From assembly GCA_963663265.2 (NCBI GenBank), contig CAXXXM010000004.1, positions 124,001-188,000 of the forward strand: a stretch of 64,000 bases of DNA. The letters run 5' to 3'. Made by a program: the position numbers and the translations under genes. The DNA comes from JAEXOD01 sp963663265. GTDB lineage: Bacteria > Bacteroidota > Ignavibacteria > Ignavibacteriales > Melioribacteraceae. The notes under the pieces are model-generated. The model saw only the letters and a list, made by a program, of their open reading frames with translations. It did no database searches and was not told where the DNA came from. Below, one piece after another: positions 38,464 through 47,835 of this stretch. How positions within the stretch are numbered: position 1 is the stretch's first letter; every line of letters starts with the position of its first letter.

Positions 38464-39339
38464 ATGCTGACGAGTATGACCGGTTTTGGTAAAAGTTTGG
38501 TTAAATTTAATGACTTAATAATTGAAACAGAAGTTAAAAGTTTAAATAGCCGTTATTTAGAATTAAGCTTTAAGATGCCTAAAAGCTTAACTCAAAAAGA
38601 ATTTGAAATAAGAGAATTAGTTAAAAGTAAACTTTCACGTGGAAAAGTATTTGTTGCAATTTACATTTCAAGAGATTCAAGTTCTAAAACTAATTCCTTC
38701 ATTGATACTGAAGGCTTAGAAAAAGCAGTAGGAATTCTAACTGAATTAAAACAAAAACTAAATATAAAAACTGCATTAAAAATTGAAAATCTAATTTCAT
38801 TTCAAAATTTATACTTGACTGACACCACAATTGATGAAGAAAATGAATTTAAATATATTCAACAAGCTATTATAGAAGCTATTGAAGATATGAATTTAAT
38901 GAGAAAAAAAGAAGGTTCAGAACTCGAAATAGATTTAAACAAAAGAGTTAATACTATTGAAGAAAGTTTAAATTTTGTTGAAAACTCTAATCCGGAATTT
39001 ATTAAATTATATTTTGAAAAGTTAAAAGAACGTGCTAAACAGTTAGCAACTGATTTAATCGATAATCCTGATAGATTAAACATGGAATTAGCATTGATTT
39101 CCGAAAAGTACGATGTAACTGAAGAATGTGTAAGACTTCACAGTCACATTTCGCAATTTAGAGAAACAATGAAAAACGGAAACGAAGCCGGTAGACGACT
39201 TAACTTTTTGTGTCAAGAGATGAATAGAGAAGCAAACACTATTAACAGCAAATCAATTTCATCTGATATTACTTATAGTGGTATCACAATTAAAGATGAA
39301 TTAGAAAAAATTCGTGAACAAATACAAAACATAGAGTAA
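38464..39339 (+). CDS. YicC/YloC-family endoribonuclease
   Basis: A 291-residue protein. The N-terminal MTSMTGFGKS and the C-terminal RRLNFLCQEMNREANTINSKS are the two signatures of the family. A middle segment, EVKSLNSRYLEL, is also typical. YicC-type proteins are RNA endonucleases, described for E. coli YicC in small-RNA turnover. It is placed directly before gmk and rpoZ, as in many bacteria, with 4 nt spacing. Confidence 0.93.
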   Translation: MLTSMTGFGKSLVKFNDLIIETEVKSLNSRYLELSFKMPKSLTQKEFEIRELVKSKLSRGKVFVAIYISRDSSSKTNSFIDTEGLEKAVGILTELKQKLNIKTALKIENLISFQNLYLTDTTIDEENEFKYIQQAIIEAIEDMNLMRKKEGSELEIDLNKRVNTIEESLNFVENSNPEFIKLYFEKLKERAKQLATDLIDNPDRLNMELALISEKYDVTEECVRLHSHISQFRETMKNGNEAGRRLNFLCQEMNREANTINSKSISSDITYSGITIKDELEKIREQIQNIE

Positions 39340-39343
39340 AAGT

Positions 39344-39928
39344 TTGAAAGGTAATATTATTGTTATATCCGCACCAAGTGGAACCGGAAAAACCACTATT
39401 ATTAAAAAGATAATGGAAATTATCCCCTGTCTTACCTTTTCTATTTCTGCTACAACCAGAGAAAGAAGATCTTTTGAAGTTGACGGTAAAGATTATTTTT
39501 TTATAAAAGAAGAAGATTTTAAAAGAAAAATTGAAAACAATGAATTTGTTGAATGGGAAAAGTTTTATGATTATTATTATGGAACTTTGAAATCATTTGT
39601 AAATATAAATTTAGAGAATTGCAAAAATTTAATCTTTGAAGTTGATGTTAAAGGAGCATTAAGTATAAAAAAATGCTATCCCGAAGCTGTTTCAATTTTT
39701 ATTGAACCACCAAGCATTGACGTATTAAAGGAAAGATTAATTCAAAGAAATACTGAAACTGAAGAAGATTTCAAAAAAAGAATTGATAGAGCCGAAATGG
39801 AAATTCAATATAAAGATAAATTTGATTTTTCTGTTCAAAATATTAATTTAGAAAAAGCAATTGAAGAAGTAAAAGAAATTATATTAAATAAAATAAATGG
39901 AGTTAATGATGGAAATTCAACCTGTTGA
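39344..39928 (+). CDS. gmk: guanylate kinase
   Basis: Phosphorylates GMP to GDP. It has 194 residues. The Walker A motif is ISAPSGTGKTTI at ~8-19; the GMP-binding parts are SATTRERRSFEVDGKDYFF and FEVDVKGALSIK. It starts with TTG at 39344 (KGNIIVIS follows directly), just after the yicC stop, and its 3' end overlaps rpoZ by about 20 nt. Confidence 0.96.
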   Translation: MKGNIIVISAPSGTGKTTIIKKIMEIIPCLTFSISATTRERRSFEVDGKDYFFIKEEDFKRKIENNEFVEWEKFYDYYYGTLKSFVNINLENCKNLIFEVDVKGALSIKKCYPEAVSIFIEPPSIDVLKERLIQRNTETEEDFKKRIDRAEMEIQYKDKFDFSVQNINLEKAIEEVKEIILNKINGVNDGNSTC

Positions 39929-40205
39929 TCTCAGACAAATTGAAAAAAAAGCTGCTAATGTTTATGAATGTATAAACGTAGTGTCAAAAAGAGCTCGTCA
40001 GATTAATAATGACATCAAACTTGAATACCAAAGTCAAATTAAAACTATTGCAAGTTCAAATGATTCTAACGATGAAGAAGAAAAAGAAAATCCTGATCAA
40101 TTGAGACTTTCATTAGAATTTGAAAAAAAATCAAAACCACATATTGAAGCAATTCAAGAATTTTTACGTGGTGAAGTAACTTATCGCTATAAAGATAATG
40201 AGTAA
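39909..40205 (+). CDS. rpoZ: RNA polymerase omega subunit
   Basis: A 98-residue protein in the gmk-rpoZ position. EKKAANVYECINVVSKRARQINN is the omega core that wraps the beta' C-terminus. The frame is open from an ATG at 39897, but GGAG at 39899-39902 fits a start at 39909 (or 39906). It overlaps gmk upstream and the uracil-DNA glycosylase gene downstream (40198), so the three are translationally linked. Confidence 0.88.
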   Translation: MEIQPVDLRQIEKKAANVYECINVVSKRARQINNDIKLEYQSQIKTIASSNDSNDEEEKENPDQLRLSLEFEKKSKPHIEAIQEFLRGEVTYRYKDNE

Positions 40206-41007
40206 AAAACAGTCTAATTTGTTAATAGAAGCGTTAAAAACACAAAAAGAAATTTTTGGCGATGAACTTTATACAAAAATTGATATGAATATTAAAAATA
40301 TTGCTGAAAATATCGAACCACCTGCTATTAATAAAGAACCTGAAGAAGCACCTGTTATAAGTATTAAACTTAGTAATGATTACAATGATAATGAAATAAA
40401 AAAACCGGAAATCAAGCTTTCCGGTTTTGATTTATCATTCCAAAATGCAAAAACTCTTGAAGAATTAGATTCGCAAATTAACTCCTGTACAAGATGTGCA
40501 TTAGGAAATACAAGAACAAAATTTGTATTCGGAAAAGGAAATTCCAATGCCGACATTTTATTAGTTGGTGAAGCTCCCGGTGCCGAAGAAGATAAATCCG
40601 GAGAACCTTTTGTTGGTAGAGCCGGAAAACTACTTACTGACATTTTAAAAGCAATAGACATAAATAGAGAAGATGTTTTTATTGCTAACATACTAAAATG
40701 TAGACCCCCCAACAATAGAACTCCTGTTCCGGATGAAGTTGCAACTTGCATCCCCTACTTAAAAAAACAGATTGATTTAATTAAGCCTAAAGTAATTTTA
40801 TGTTTGGGTGTTACTGCCGCAAATGGTCTATTAAATCAAAAAAATTCCTTAATTAAAATGCGTGGAAATGTATATGAATTTCACGGAGTTAAATTAATGG
40901 TTACATATCATCCCGCTGCACTTTTGCGTAATCCTAATTGGAAACGTGAATGTTGGGACGATGTACAAAAGTTTAAAAAATTATATCTTGAACTGATAAA
41001 TAGTTAG
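40198..41007 (+). CDS. family 4 uracil-DNA glycosylase with N-terminal extension
   Basis: Removes uracil from DNA. It has 269 residues: ~90 low-complexity N-terminal residues of unknown role, then the family 4-type core. Fe-S cysteines are in NSCTRCALG (~96-101), ANILKCRPPNN and EVATCIPYL. The active site is GEAPGAEEDKSGEPFVGRAG, and the C-terminal motif is VTYHPAALLRNP. It overlaps rpoZ by 8 nt. Confidence 0.93.
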   Translation: MSKKQSNLLIEALKTQKEIFGDELYTKIDMNIKNIAENIEPPAINKEPEEAPVISIKLSNDYNDNEIKKPEIKLSGFDLSFQNAKTLEELDSQINSCTRCALGNTRTKFVFGKGNSNADILLVGEAPGAEEDKSGEPFVGRAGKLLTDILKAIDINREDVFIANILKCRPPNNRTPVPDEVATCIPYLKKQIDLIKPKVILCLGVTAANGLLNQKNSLIKMRGNVYEFHGVKLMVTYHPAALLRNPNWKRECWDDVQKFKKLYLELINS

Positions 41008-41014
41008 GTTTTAA

Positions 41015-42415
41015 ATGAACGAAGTTACTCATGCCGGTAGAATGCTTCCTGCGGTACCGGACGTTGAAGAATTGGTTTTAGGTGCTATGTTAATTGACAC
41101 AAGTGCTCAATCAAATGCATTTGCTATTCTTCAAACCGAAGCCTTTTACGAAAAAAAACATCAAGTTGTATATGAAGCCATGATGCGTCTTAATAGAGGC
41201 GGCGAACCGGTTGATGTTGTTAGTGTTTACCAAGAATTATTAAAAATTGAGAATAAACCTGATGAAAATTGGCCTGCTTTTTTAGCGGGATTATCACAAA
41301 ATATCTCCTCTGCTGCAAATGCCGAATACCATTGCAGACTTGTTTTGGAAAAGTGGATATTACGAAAAATTATTTCCATTTCGCATGATTTGGCTGCCAA
41401 AGCTTATGAACAAACTGAAGATGTTTTTGATTTATTAGATACGGCAGAAGGACAAATATTTAGCATTGCCGAAGCAGGATTAAAACAAGATGTTACATCT
41501 TTTAAAGATGCTGTTTCTCAAGCAATTGAATACATTGAATCAATACATTCAAAAAATATTTCCAGTTATGCTGTGCCATCAGGATTTTTTGAATTAGATA
41601 ATTTATTAGGTGGTTTGCAAAATTCCGATTTTATTATTGTTGCAGCACGTCCTGCAATGGGTAAAACTGCCTTTGCACTTTCTTTAGCTCGCAACGCTGC
41701 TGTCGATCATAATGTTCCTATAGTTGTTTTCAGTCTTGAAATGGCTACAATGCAGCTTGCTACTCGTATTATTTCATCAGAAGCCAAAATCAACGCCCAT
41801 AGTCTGCGTACAGGTAAATTTAAGGCTGAAGAGGGACAACGTATTAGTAGAACAGCCGACCGTTTAGCTAAAGCCCCTATTTACATTGATGATACGCCTG
41901 GACAATCAGTAATGGAAATACGTGCTAAATGCAGAAGATTAAAAGCCGATAAAAATATTGGCTTAATCATAATTGATTACTTACAACTTATGAGTGCTTC
42001 ATCGCGCGTTGAAAGTCGTGAACGTGAAATTTCTATGATTTCTCGTTCATTAAAAGGATTGGCTAAAGAATTAAATGTTCCCGTTATTGCCTTATCCCAG
42101 TTAAACCGTGCTGTTGAAGATCAAAAAGATAAAAAACCAATGTTAAGCCACTTGCGTGAATCCGGTGCTATTGAACAAGATGCTGATATTGTTATGTTTT
42201 TATATAGACCTTCCGTTTACGGTATTACTCAATTTAGTGATGGTACTTCTACTGAAGGTTGTGCGGAAATTTTAGTTGCTAAACACCGTAACGGTCCTAC
42301 CGGTGAAGTAAGAATGGCATTTATTTCTGAATACGCACGTTATGACAATTTGGATTTAATACATAGAGATATACCAAACAGAGATAATCAAAGTAATCAC
42401 GAGGTTCCGTTTTGA
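41015..42415 (+). CDS. dnaB: replicative DNA helicase
   Basis: A 466-residue hexameric helicase. The N-terminal DnaB domain starts AVPDVEELVLGAMLID. The RecA-like domain has Walker A AARPAMGKTAFALSLA (~212), Walker B LIIIDYLQLMSA and the DnaB4/5 motifs SQLNRAVEDQKDKKPMLSHLR and CAEILVAKHRNGPTGEV. No intein is present. It is 8 nt after the glycosylase gene and overlaps the next gene by 4 nt. Confidence 0.97.
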   Translation: MNEVTHAGRMLPAVPDVEELVLGAMLIDTSAQSNAFAILQTEAFYEKKHQVVYEAMMRLNRGGEPVDVVSVYQELLKIENKPDENWPAFLAGLSQNISSAANAEYHCRLVLEKWILRKIISISHDLAAKAYEQTEDVFDLLDTAEGQIFSIAEAGLKQDVTSFKDAVSQAIEYIESIHSKNISSYAVPSGFFELDNLLGGLQNSDFIIVAARPAMGKTAFALSLARNAAVDHNVPIVVFSLEMATMQLATRIISSEAKINAHSLRTGKFKAEEGQRISRTADRLAKAPIYIDDTPGQSVMEIRAKCRRLKADKNIGLIIIDYLQLMSASSRVESREREISMISRSLKGLAKELNVPVIALSQLNRAVEDQKDKKPMLSHLRESGAIEQDADIVMFLYRPSVYGITQFSDGTSTEGCAEILVAKHRNGPTGEVRMAFISEYARYDNLDLIHRDIPNRDNQSNHEVPF

Positions 42416-43266
42416 AAAAGCTATTTGTTATTATGTTTTTATTTGTTGTTGTTAATTTTTTTGCACAAGAAATTTACACAACACAAGATTCCATTGTTTG
42501 CAGTAAAAAATTTGAATTAGCTGCAAAAGATAGTCTTAATAAATTGCCGATTGGAAAAGTTATTGAAGCTATTGGAAAATCTTTTATTGGTACTCCTTAT
42601 GTTGCACATACATTGGAAAAAGGAGATACTGAACAATTAGTGATAAATTTAACCGGCTTAGACTGCACTACTTTTTTGGAAACTGTTTTAACCCTTAGTA
42701 GATGTATTAAGAAAAACAAAACTACATTTGAAGATTATAAAAACGAATTAAAGTTTATTAGATATAGAGATGGCAAATTAGATGGCTACCCTTCCCGCTT
42801 ACATTATACAAGTGATTGGATTTTAAACAATCAAAAGAAAGGTGTTGTAAAAAGTATGGGGAAAGAAATTGGAGGTGTTTTATACAACAGTAAAGTATTT
42901 TTTATGTCAAAAAATCCTGATAAATACGAAATTTTATCAAAAAACCCACAGTTTTTACCTCAAATAACTGAAGCTGAAAATTACGTTAATTCTGCTGAAA
43001 AATACTATATCCCAAAAGATAAAATAACCTCAGTAGAAAAGAATATAAATACAGGTGATTTAGTAGGGATTACTACTACAATAGAAGGCATTGATATATC
43101 ACATGTTGGAATAGCTGTTAAGGGTGATGATGGACATGTTTATTTTATGCACGCCCCAATGGTGGGAAAACATGTTACATTAACAACCGAACCTTTGAGC
43201 AACTATTTATCAAAAAATAGTAAAAGTACCGGAATATATATTACCCGCCCTTTAGAAGTTAAATAA
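42412..43266 (+). CDS. DUF1460 protein, predicted periplasmic peptidoglycan amidase-like
   Basis: A 284-residue exported protein with signal peptide MKKLFVIMFLFVVVNFFAQ. It matches DUF1460 (N-acetylmuramoyl-L-alanine amidase-like, NlpC/P60-related). GTPYVAHTLE, the candidate nucleophile Cys in NLTGLDCTTFLETVLTLSRC and a His in GIDISHVGIAVKG support a Cys-His hydrolase. The start is TTG at 42412, overlapping the dnaB stop. A terminator follows. Confidence 0.85.
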   Translation: MKKLFVIMFLFVVVNFFAQEIYTTQDSIVCSKKFELAAKDSLNKLPIGKVIEAIGKSFIGTPYVAHTLEKGDTEQLVINLTGLDCTTFLETVLTLSRCIKKNKTTFEDYKNELKFIRYRDGKLDGYPSRLHYTSDWILNNQKKGVVKSMGKEIGGVLYNSKVFFMSKNPDKYEILSKNPQFLPQITEAENYVNSAEKYYIPKDKITSVEKNINTGDLVGITTTIEGIDISHVGIAVKGDDGHVYFMHAPMVGKHVTLTTEPLSNYLSKNSKSTGIYITRPLEVK

Positions 43267-43286
43267 AATATTTTTATAGATTTTAC

Positions 43287-43323
43287 AACCCCTTTGTATT
43301 CATAACACAAAGGGGTTTTTTGT
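43287..43323 (+). terminator. terminator of the yicC-dnaB-DUF1460 run
   Basis: AACCCCTTTGT pairs with ACAAAGGGGTT (11 bp), followed by a T-rich tract, 20 nt after the DUF1460 stop. Confidence 0.9.
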
Positions 43324-43390
43324 TTTAAAGAGAAATATGTTGTAATAAATTGTTTTAATAATTAAATTTATAACAAGATTTTAGGTCAAT

Positions 43391-43772
43391 ATGAATAATA
43401 ATAATTACTCTGAATGGTTTTACCAATCAAACTACGATATTGATACAGCCAAAAGCATGTAATACTGGTAGATATATTTATTGTGTTTTTATGTGTCATT
43501 TAGCTTTAGAAAAAGCATTAAAAGGAATATTAATAAAACAAAAAAATATATTCCCTCCAAAGACTCACAATTTAGCTTTTCTAATCGAAAATATTGATCT
43601 TAAAATAAACGAAGAGGATAAGAAATTTTTATTTACTTTAAATAAAATCTATGTGCCTACAAGATATCCTGAAAGTTTATCTTTATTGATGGATGAATAC
43701 AATAAAGATAGAACTAATAACATATTAAACACAGCTCAACGGATTCAATCATGGATAATCAAAAATTATTAA
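43391..43772 (+). pseudogene. frameshifted HEPN-domain protein (HepT-like toxin)
   Basis: The ATG at 43391 starts MNNNNYSEWFYQSNYDIDTAKSM, the classic beginning of an MNT-associated HEPN domain. The frame then stops at TAA (43460). One base on, the domain resumes in another frame with NTGRYIYCVFMCHLALEKALKG, PPKTHNLAFLIENI and the C-terminal helix ending at 43772. A single extra base (or two lost) explains this. Without the first helix the product is probably inactive. The family acts as an RNase or toxin neutralised by its MNT partner, which follows with a 22-nt overlap. Confidence 0.75.
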
Positions 43773-44068
43773 ATATTGCCAATAAACTTAAAGATATTTT
43801 AGAAAATTCTGGAATACCTGTTGAGAATTTAGCTGTTTTCGGTTCAGTAATGCGAGGCTCTGATAATAGCGATAGTGACTTGGATATGATAGTAATATCC
43901 AAAGCTTTCGAAAATAAAAGTATCTTTCAACGTGCTGACATGCTTTATAAACCAGAAACCGAATTCATAAAAGCAATAAAATTACCTGTTGATATTTTAA
44001 CCTATACTACTCAAGAATATTTGGAATCTATATCCAACAAACGAATTGAAAGCAGAATTATTTTATGA
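43751..44068 (+). CDS. MNT-family nucleotidyltransferase (MntA-like antitoxin)
   Basis: A 105-residue minimal nucleotidyltransferase. The active-site motif is FGSVMRGSDNSDSDLDMIV (GS at 31-32, DLD at 43-45), with a third Asp in PVDILTY (~80). MntA-type partners AMPylate their HEPN toxin in type VII toxin-antitoxin systems. All catalytic residues are present, in contrast to the broken HEPN gene that overlaps its start. Confidence 0.85.
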   Translation: MDNQKLLNIANKLKDILENSGIPVENLAVFGSVMRGSDNSDSDLDMIVISKAFENKSIFQRADMLYKPETEFIKAIKLPVDILTYTTQEYLESISNKRIESRIIL

Positions 44069-44203
44069 ACTTCTGTTAATCATAATTGCATTTTACAAGT
44101 CATTTCCTATTTAATAAAGACATAAATATAAACTTTATTATTCAAAATCCTTTGTGTGAAGTAGTTACCTGTATAGCCCTGAAAAAGGTTGACTCAAAAA
44201 AAA

Positions 44204-44226
44204 AGCCCAACATTAAATGTTGGGCT
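44204..44226 (-). terminator. terminator of the T9SS amidase gene
   Basis: AGCCCAACATT and its complement form an 11-bp stem with a one-base loop by strict pairing (in practice a 3-5 nt loop), followed on the minus strand by nine T residues. It lies ~60 nt past the stop at 44285. Confidence 0.88.
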
Positions 44227-44284
44227 AATTCAATAAATAAAAACTTTAATACTTAACTTTATTTATTGTTAATATCATTTGATA

Positions 44285-46696
44285 CTATTTAAGCATCATC
44301 ATTTTTTTAGTTTCGGTGAATTTAGGAGAATTAACTCTATAGAAGTATACTCCTGAAGGAACAACTTGTCCATATTCATTTCTACCATTCCAAGTGAATG
44401 TATGAGTACCTGAATTTAATGATTCATTGTTTACCAATGTCATTATTTTTTCACCAAGAACGTTAAAAATAGTTAAAGAAACGTTAGCAGTTTCAGGTAA
44501 ACTAAATCTAATTTGAGTAGATGGGTTAAATGGATTTGGGAAGTTTTGATCAAGTGAATATGAATTAGGAATAGCTGAAATCTCTTCTTCTTCGTCTTCA
44601 ACACCGGTAACAATATCTTTCTGTAAATCATCAACATAAATAGCACCGGTTTTTGCACCATTTTCTTGTTGTTTGATAACAATACTATGGAATAACTTGT
44701 CACCAGTTCCGGTAATATCGCTTGTATTAATATACTTAAGTTTCCAACCTGTCCAATCAATAGTATCAACTTTAACAATTGCATTAGAGCTTGAACTATA
44801 ATAGAACCAGTATTCTAAAGTATTATAACTTAAATCACCATAAATCCACATCCCAACCTTTGAAGAAGTACTACTTCCAATATTAGGTTTTGTAGAATTA
44901 TGTGCTCTACATACTCCACCACTATTTTCAGTAAAAGTATAAGATAATTTACCTGAATTAGTACCATTTACTTTTCTGTTAGTAACAATTGAAAAAGTAG
45001 TAGCATCCGGGTCAGTACCAACTGTACTGCCGCTATTATTTGGATCCCACCAACCACCTATTGCTTCAAATTCGTCTAAAACAGTACCTGATTGGTAAAC
45101 TTCTGTATCAACAGTAAAGGTGATAGTTGTATCAACACCCAATTTTAATCCTTCTGTATCAGCAAGATTCTTTTTAAGATTAATATTGTAAGTTTCACCA
45201 GGTATTAATGGATTTTTAGGATCAAAAGTAATTTGACCAAGGGCATACGCTGTATTATCTACATATACGTTAACGCTTGTACCGGCAGAATTAGTAAATG
45301 AAATATTTCCCGCCATTGAATTTGAATTTATTGGAGCATCAAAAATAATTCTAACATTTACAGAAGTACTTACATCGTTATTTCCATGTTTTGGATAAAC
45401 ATCAACAAGATTCAACTTTGAACGAGTTTTAAACTTTGTAACATAGTTATTAGTTAATGGAACATCAAAAATAGTTTTTGCAGTATTATTTAATGTAACC
45501 GTAATTTCTGTACCAACTTGATAATTTTGAGAAGGTGTAAAGGTTAACCGTTTATCGTTATTAGCCCATGAATATGAACCATTAACATAAGGTTGAATTA
45601 TTAATGCTGATTGTGTTGAAGTTCTGTCCATTTTAATATCAAAGTTAAACACAATTGGAGTGCGTAACCCAACATTTTGAGCACCATTTAATGGTGTAGC
45701 AGATACAACTTGAGGTGCATTAGGATTATGTAACAAAGTTAGACTTTTATCAGCAAAAGTAGTAGTATTGGCAGTAACAACAATTTCTGAAGAATCTGTT
45801 TTGAAGTATTCTGCTTCATAATAAACCTTGTAAGTACCCGGTGCTAAACTATCAAACAAAAAGAATCCATTATTTTTATCATCACCATAACAAACTCTAT
45901 TACCCGGTTGTAAAGTAACTACTAAATTATTAACCGGTTTATATGCATCGTTAGTTCCTGGTAAAAAATAGTAACCTACTGTTTCACTTGGATCGCGAAC
46001 AATACCCGCAATACTGCCATAAACAACAGGAGTTGCATTAAAGTATTGTACAAATGAGCGAGCAATTGCTAATGCTTCATGCTTTCTGTAATTACTATTC
46101 ATTAATCTCCAAGATTCCGGAATATAATCATGGAAAGAACCTTCTGAAAGTGTTCCAGCCATTTGAAGTCCGCTTAAAACACCTAAACCAACTTGATATC
46201 CCCAATCATAAAAATCCCAATCTCCCCTATTATATTTGGCGGTTGTTCTATTAGTTGCGTAAATCCGGTCAGCCAAAATAGCTCCCATTACTTTTGAACC
46301 TGGAAAAACAGGTCCATTATCATACCCTCTAAAAAGCATCAAAGTATAATTAGACTTTCCTTGCCAACCATTGCTATGAATTGAATGGAAATAGTCTGCA
46401 TTAAATTCATTTGCAATTTGTGAACGAGTTGATAAACCTAAATCGTCAGAATCAGAATTACCATTACGAGTAATTTTAACTGTTGCACCTAAATCAGTTA
46501 ACATTGGTTTTAATAAATTAGCCTTTTCCCAGTTTGCGTCAGATTCCCAAAACCCTGTTTCAGGAACATATCTATCGTTTGCCGCATCATGTCCACCATG
46601 ACCTGGATCTATACATATTCTTGTAGCTGTTGTAAATTGTGCATTTATGTTTGTTATAAAAATAATTGACACTAAAACAAATAATATTCTCTTCAT
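44285..46696 (-). CDS. T9SS-secreted N-acetylmuramoyl-L-alanine amidase
   Basis: About 803 residues. A signal peptide (KRILFVLVSIIFITNINA) precedes an Amidase_3 domain (~25-225) with zinc ligands in CIDPGHGGHD and HSIHSNGW and the Glu in EGSFHDY. Next come a carboxypeptidase-regulatory-like segment (~228-325), Big_5-type Ig domains (~330-535, LNGAQNVGLRTPIVFNF; KHGNNDVSTSVNVRIIF), a carbohydrate-binding-like domain (~540-700) and a T9SS sorting domain (LDQNFPNPFNPSTQIRF...KKMMMLK). The frame opens at 46711, but GAGG there places the start at the ATGATG (46699/46696). Likely a surface or secreted peptidoglycan hydrolase. It overlaps the upstream gene. Confidence 0.88.
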   Translation of the reverse strand: MKRILFVLVSIIFITNINAQFTTATRICIDPGHGGHDAANDRYVPETGFWESDANWEKANLLKPMLTDLGATVKITRNGNSDSDDLGLSTRSQIANEFNADYFHSIHSNGWQGKSNYTLMLFRGYDNGPVFPGSKVMGAILADRIYATNRTTAKYNRGDWDFYDWGYQVGLGVLSGLQMAGTLSEGSFHDYIPESWRLMNSNYRKHEALAIARSFVQYFNATPVVYGSIAGIVRDPSETVGYYFLPGTNDAYKPVNNLVVTLQPGNRVCYGDDKNNGFFLFDSLAPGTYKVYYEAEYFKTDSSEIVVTANTTTFADKSLTLLHNPNAPQVVSATPLNGAQNVGLRTPIVFNFDIKMDRTSTQSALIIQPYVNGSYSWANNDKRLTFTPSQNYQVGTEITVTLNNTAKTIFDVPLTNNYVTKFKTRSKLNLVDVYPKHGNNDVSTSVNVRIIFDAPINSNSMAGNISFTNSAGTSVNVYVDNTAYALGQITFDPKNPLIPGETYNINLKKNLADTEGLKLGVDTTITFTVDTEVYQSGTVLDEFEAIGGWWDPNNSGSTVGTDPDATTFSIVTNRKVNGTNSGKLSYTFTENSGGVCRAHNSTKPNIGSSTSSKVGMWIYGDLSYNTLEYWFYYSSSSNAIVKVDTIDWTGWKLKYINTSDITGTGDKLFHSIVIKQQENGAKTGAIYVDDLQKDIVTGVEDEEEEISAIPNSYSLDQNFPNPFNPSTQIRFSLPETANVSLTIFNVLGEKIMTLVNNESLNSGTHTFTWNGRNEYGQVVPSGVYFYRVNSPKFTETKKMMMLK

Positions 46697-46703
46697 CATA
46701 ACC

Positions 46704-47624
46704 TCATTCAAAACTAACTTCTAAAATAAATACTTTACCATCAGTAGTAGCATAAGCTACTTTTTTACTATCACCTGAAACGTTTGGATACATTTCAATA
46801 TCATCAACGGTATTTGTTAAATTATATGTTACTTTTCCATCAAAAGATGCAACCAAAATATCAGAAGCATAAACTTTTTCGCCATCATCTTTATCATTCA
46901 TATAAACTACATAATTACCATTATCAGCAAATACAGCCGCATTAGCTTTGCCAATTTCGTACAAAGTATTGGTGTTAAAATCATTTACAAATGTTCCTTT
47001 ACCGGCATAAGTAAACAACAACTTATTATCGGCACTTGTGGATATCCAAATATAATTACCGGGTCCAAAAGGTTGATACTCAATAACTTCATTATTTTTA
47101 TAAATTTTAACAATATCATTTTCCATCATAGCAAAATTTGGAATAGAGCTATTTTCAATAGATTTCATTTCTTTCATGCTGAAACTTCTTGTTACATAAG
47201 CAGTTTTAACAATTAATGAATTACTTTCAGGCGATTTATAAAAATTCATAAATCTTTCTTTGTTAATTAATACAGTTTTTTTGGCAGAATTAATGTCATA
47301 CTCAATTAAACTTGAATATCTTTTAATTCCTTCAAACTCATCTTCTTTATATAGAATTTTAGAACCATCTTCAGAAAAAACAGGTCTATAACCACTTCCC
47401 GGTTGTTCACTAATTGTAGTCATTTCATTAGAAGCAACATCAAAAAGAAATAAACCTTGATAATTATTTTTTGTTAATAAAACTTTTGATCCATCATAGT
47501 TCAAAGTTGGGGCAAACAACCCTTTCCCTTGTAGATCTACTAATTCTTTCTTGTCAATCACTCTTACATTTTGTGACCAGCCAATCGAAGATATAAACAA
47601 CAATACAATTAAAAACCTTTTCAT
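46704..47624 (-). CDS. TolB/PD40-like propeller protein, probably exported
   Basis: About 306 residues with a signal peptide (MKRFLIVLLFISSIGWSQ) and PD40-type repeats (FAPTLNYDGSKVLLTKNNY, RPVFSEDGSKILYKEDEF, YPNVSGDSKKVAYATTDG). An upstream GTG at 47633 is in frame but adjoins the GGAG; the ATG at 47624 has better spacing. It is directly upstream of the amidase gene, which overlaps its end, so the two are probably co-expressed at the cell envelope. It has no sorting domain, so it likely stays in the periplasm. Confidence 0.7.
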   Translation of the reverse strand: MKRFLIVLLFISSIGWSQNVRVIDKKELVDLQGKGLFAPTLNYDGSKVLLTKNNYQGLFLFDVASNEMTTISEQPGSGYRPVFSEDGSKILYKEDEFEGIKRYSSLIEYDINSAKKTVLINKERFMNFYKSPESNSLIVKTAYVTRSFSMKEMKSIENSSIPNFAMMENDIVKIYKNNEVIEYQPFGPGNYIWISTSADNKLLFTYAGKGTFVNDFNTNTLYEIGKANAAVFADNGNYVVYMNDKDDGEKVYASDILVASFDGKVTYNLTNTVDDIEMYPNVSGDSKKVAYATTDGKVFILEVSFE

Positions 47625-47797
47625 TCTTTTCACACTCCATTATTTATTTAAATGTAAGTTCAAAAATATATATTTTTTTTCTATTTATAAATAGAAAAAG
47701 AAAGTACTTTTTTATAAAACAAAAAAATATAACAATTTACAAACAAATTATTGCTCAACAGACGATTATTTAACAAAGTTATATTTAAAATAAAAAA

Positions 47798-47814
47798 AGC
47801 TGCCAAAGGCAGCT
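47798..47814 (-). terminator. terminator after the 447-aa outer-membrane protein gene
   Basis: AGCTGCC-AAA-GGCAGCT hairpin followed on the minus strand by seven T residues; 22 nt past the stop at 47836. Confidence 0.88.
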
Positions 47815-47835
47815 CAAAATACTTTACGGAACTGA

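Noticed and set aside
40380..40751. 123-residue minus-strand open frame
   Set aside because: Antisense to the uracil-DNA glycosylase core.
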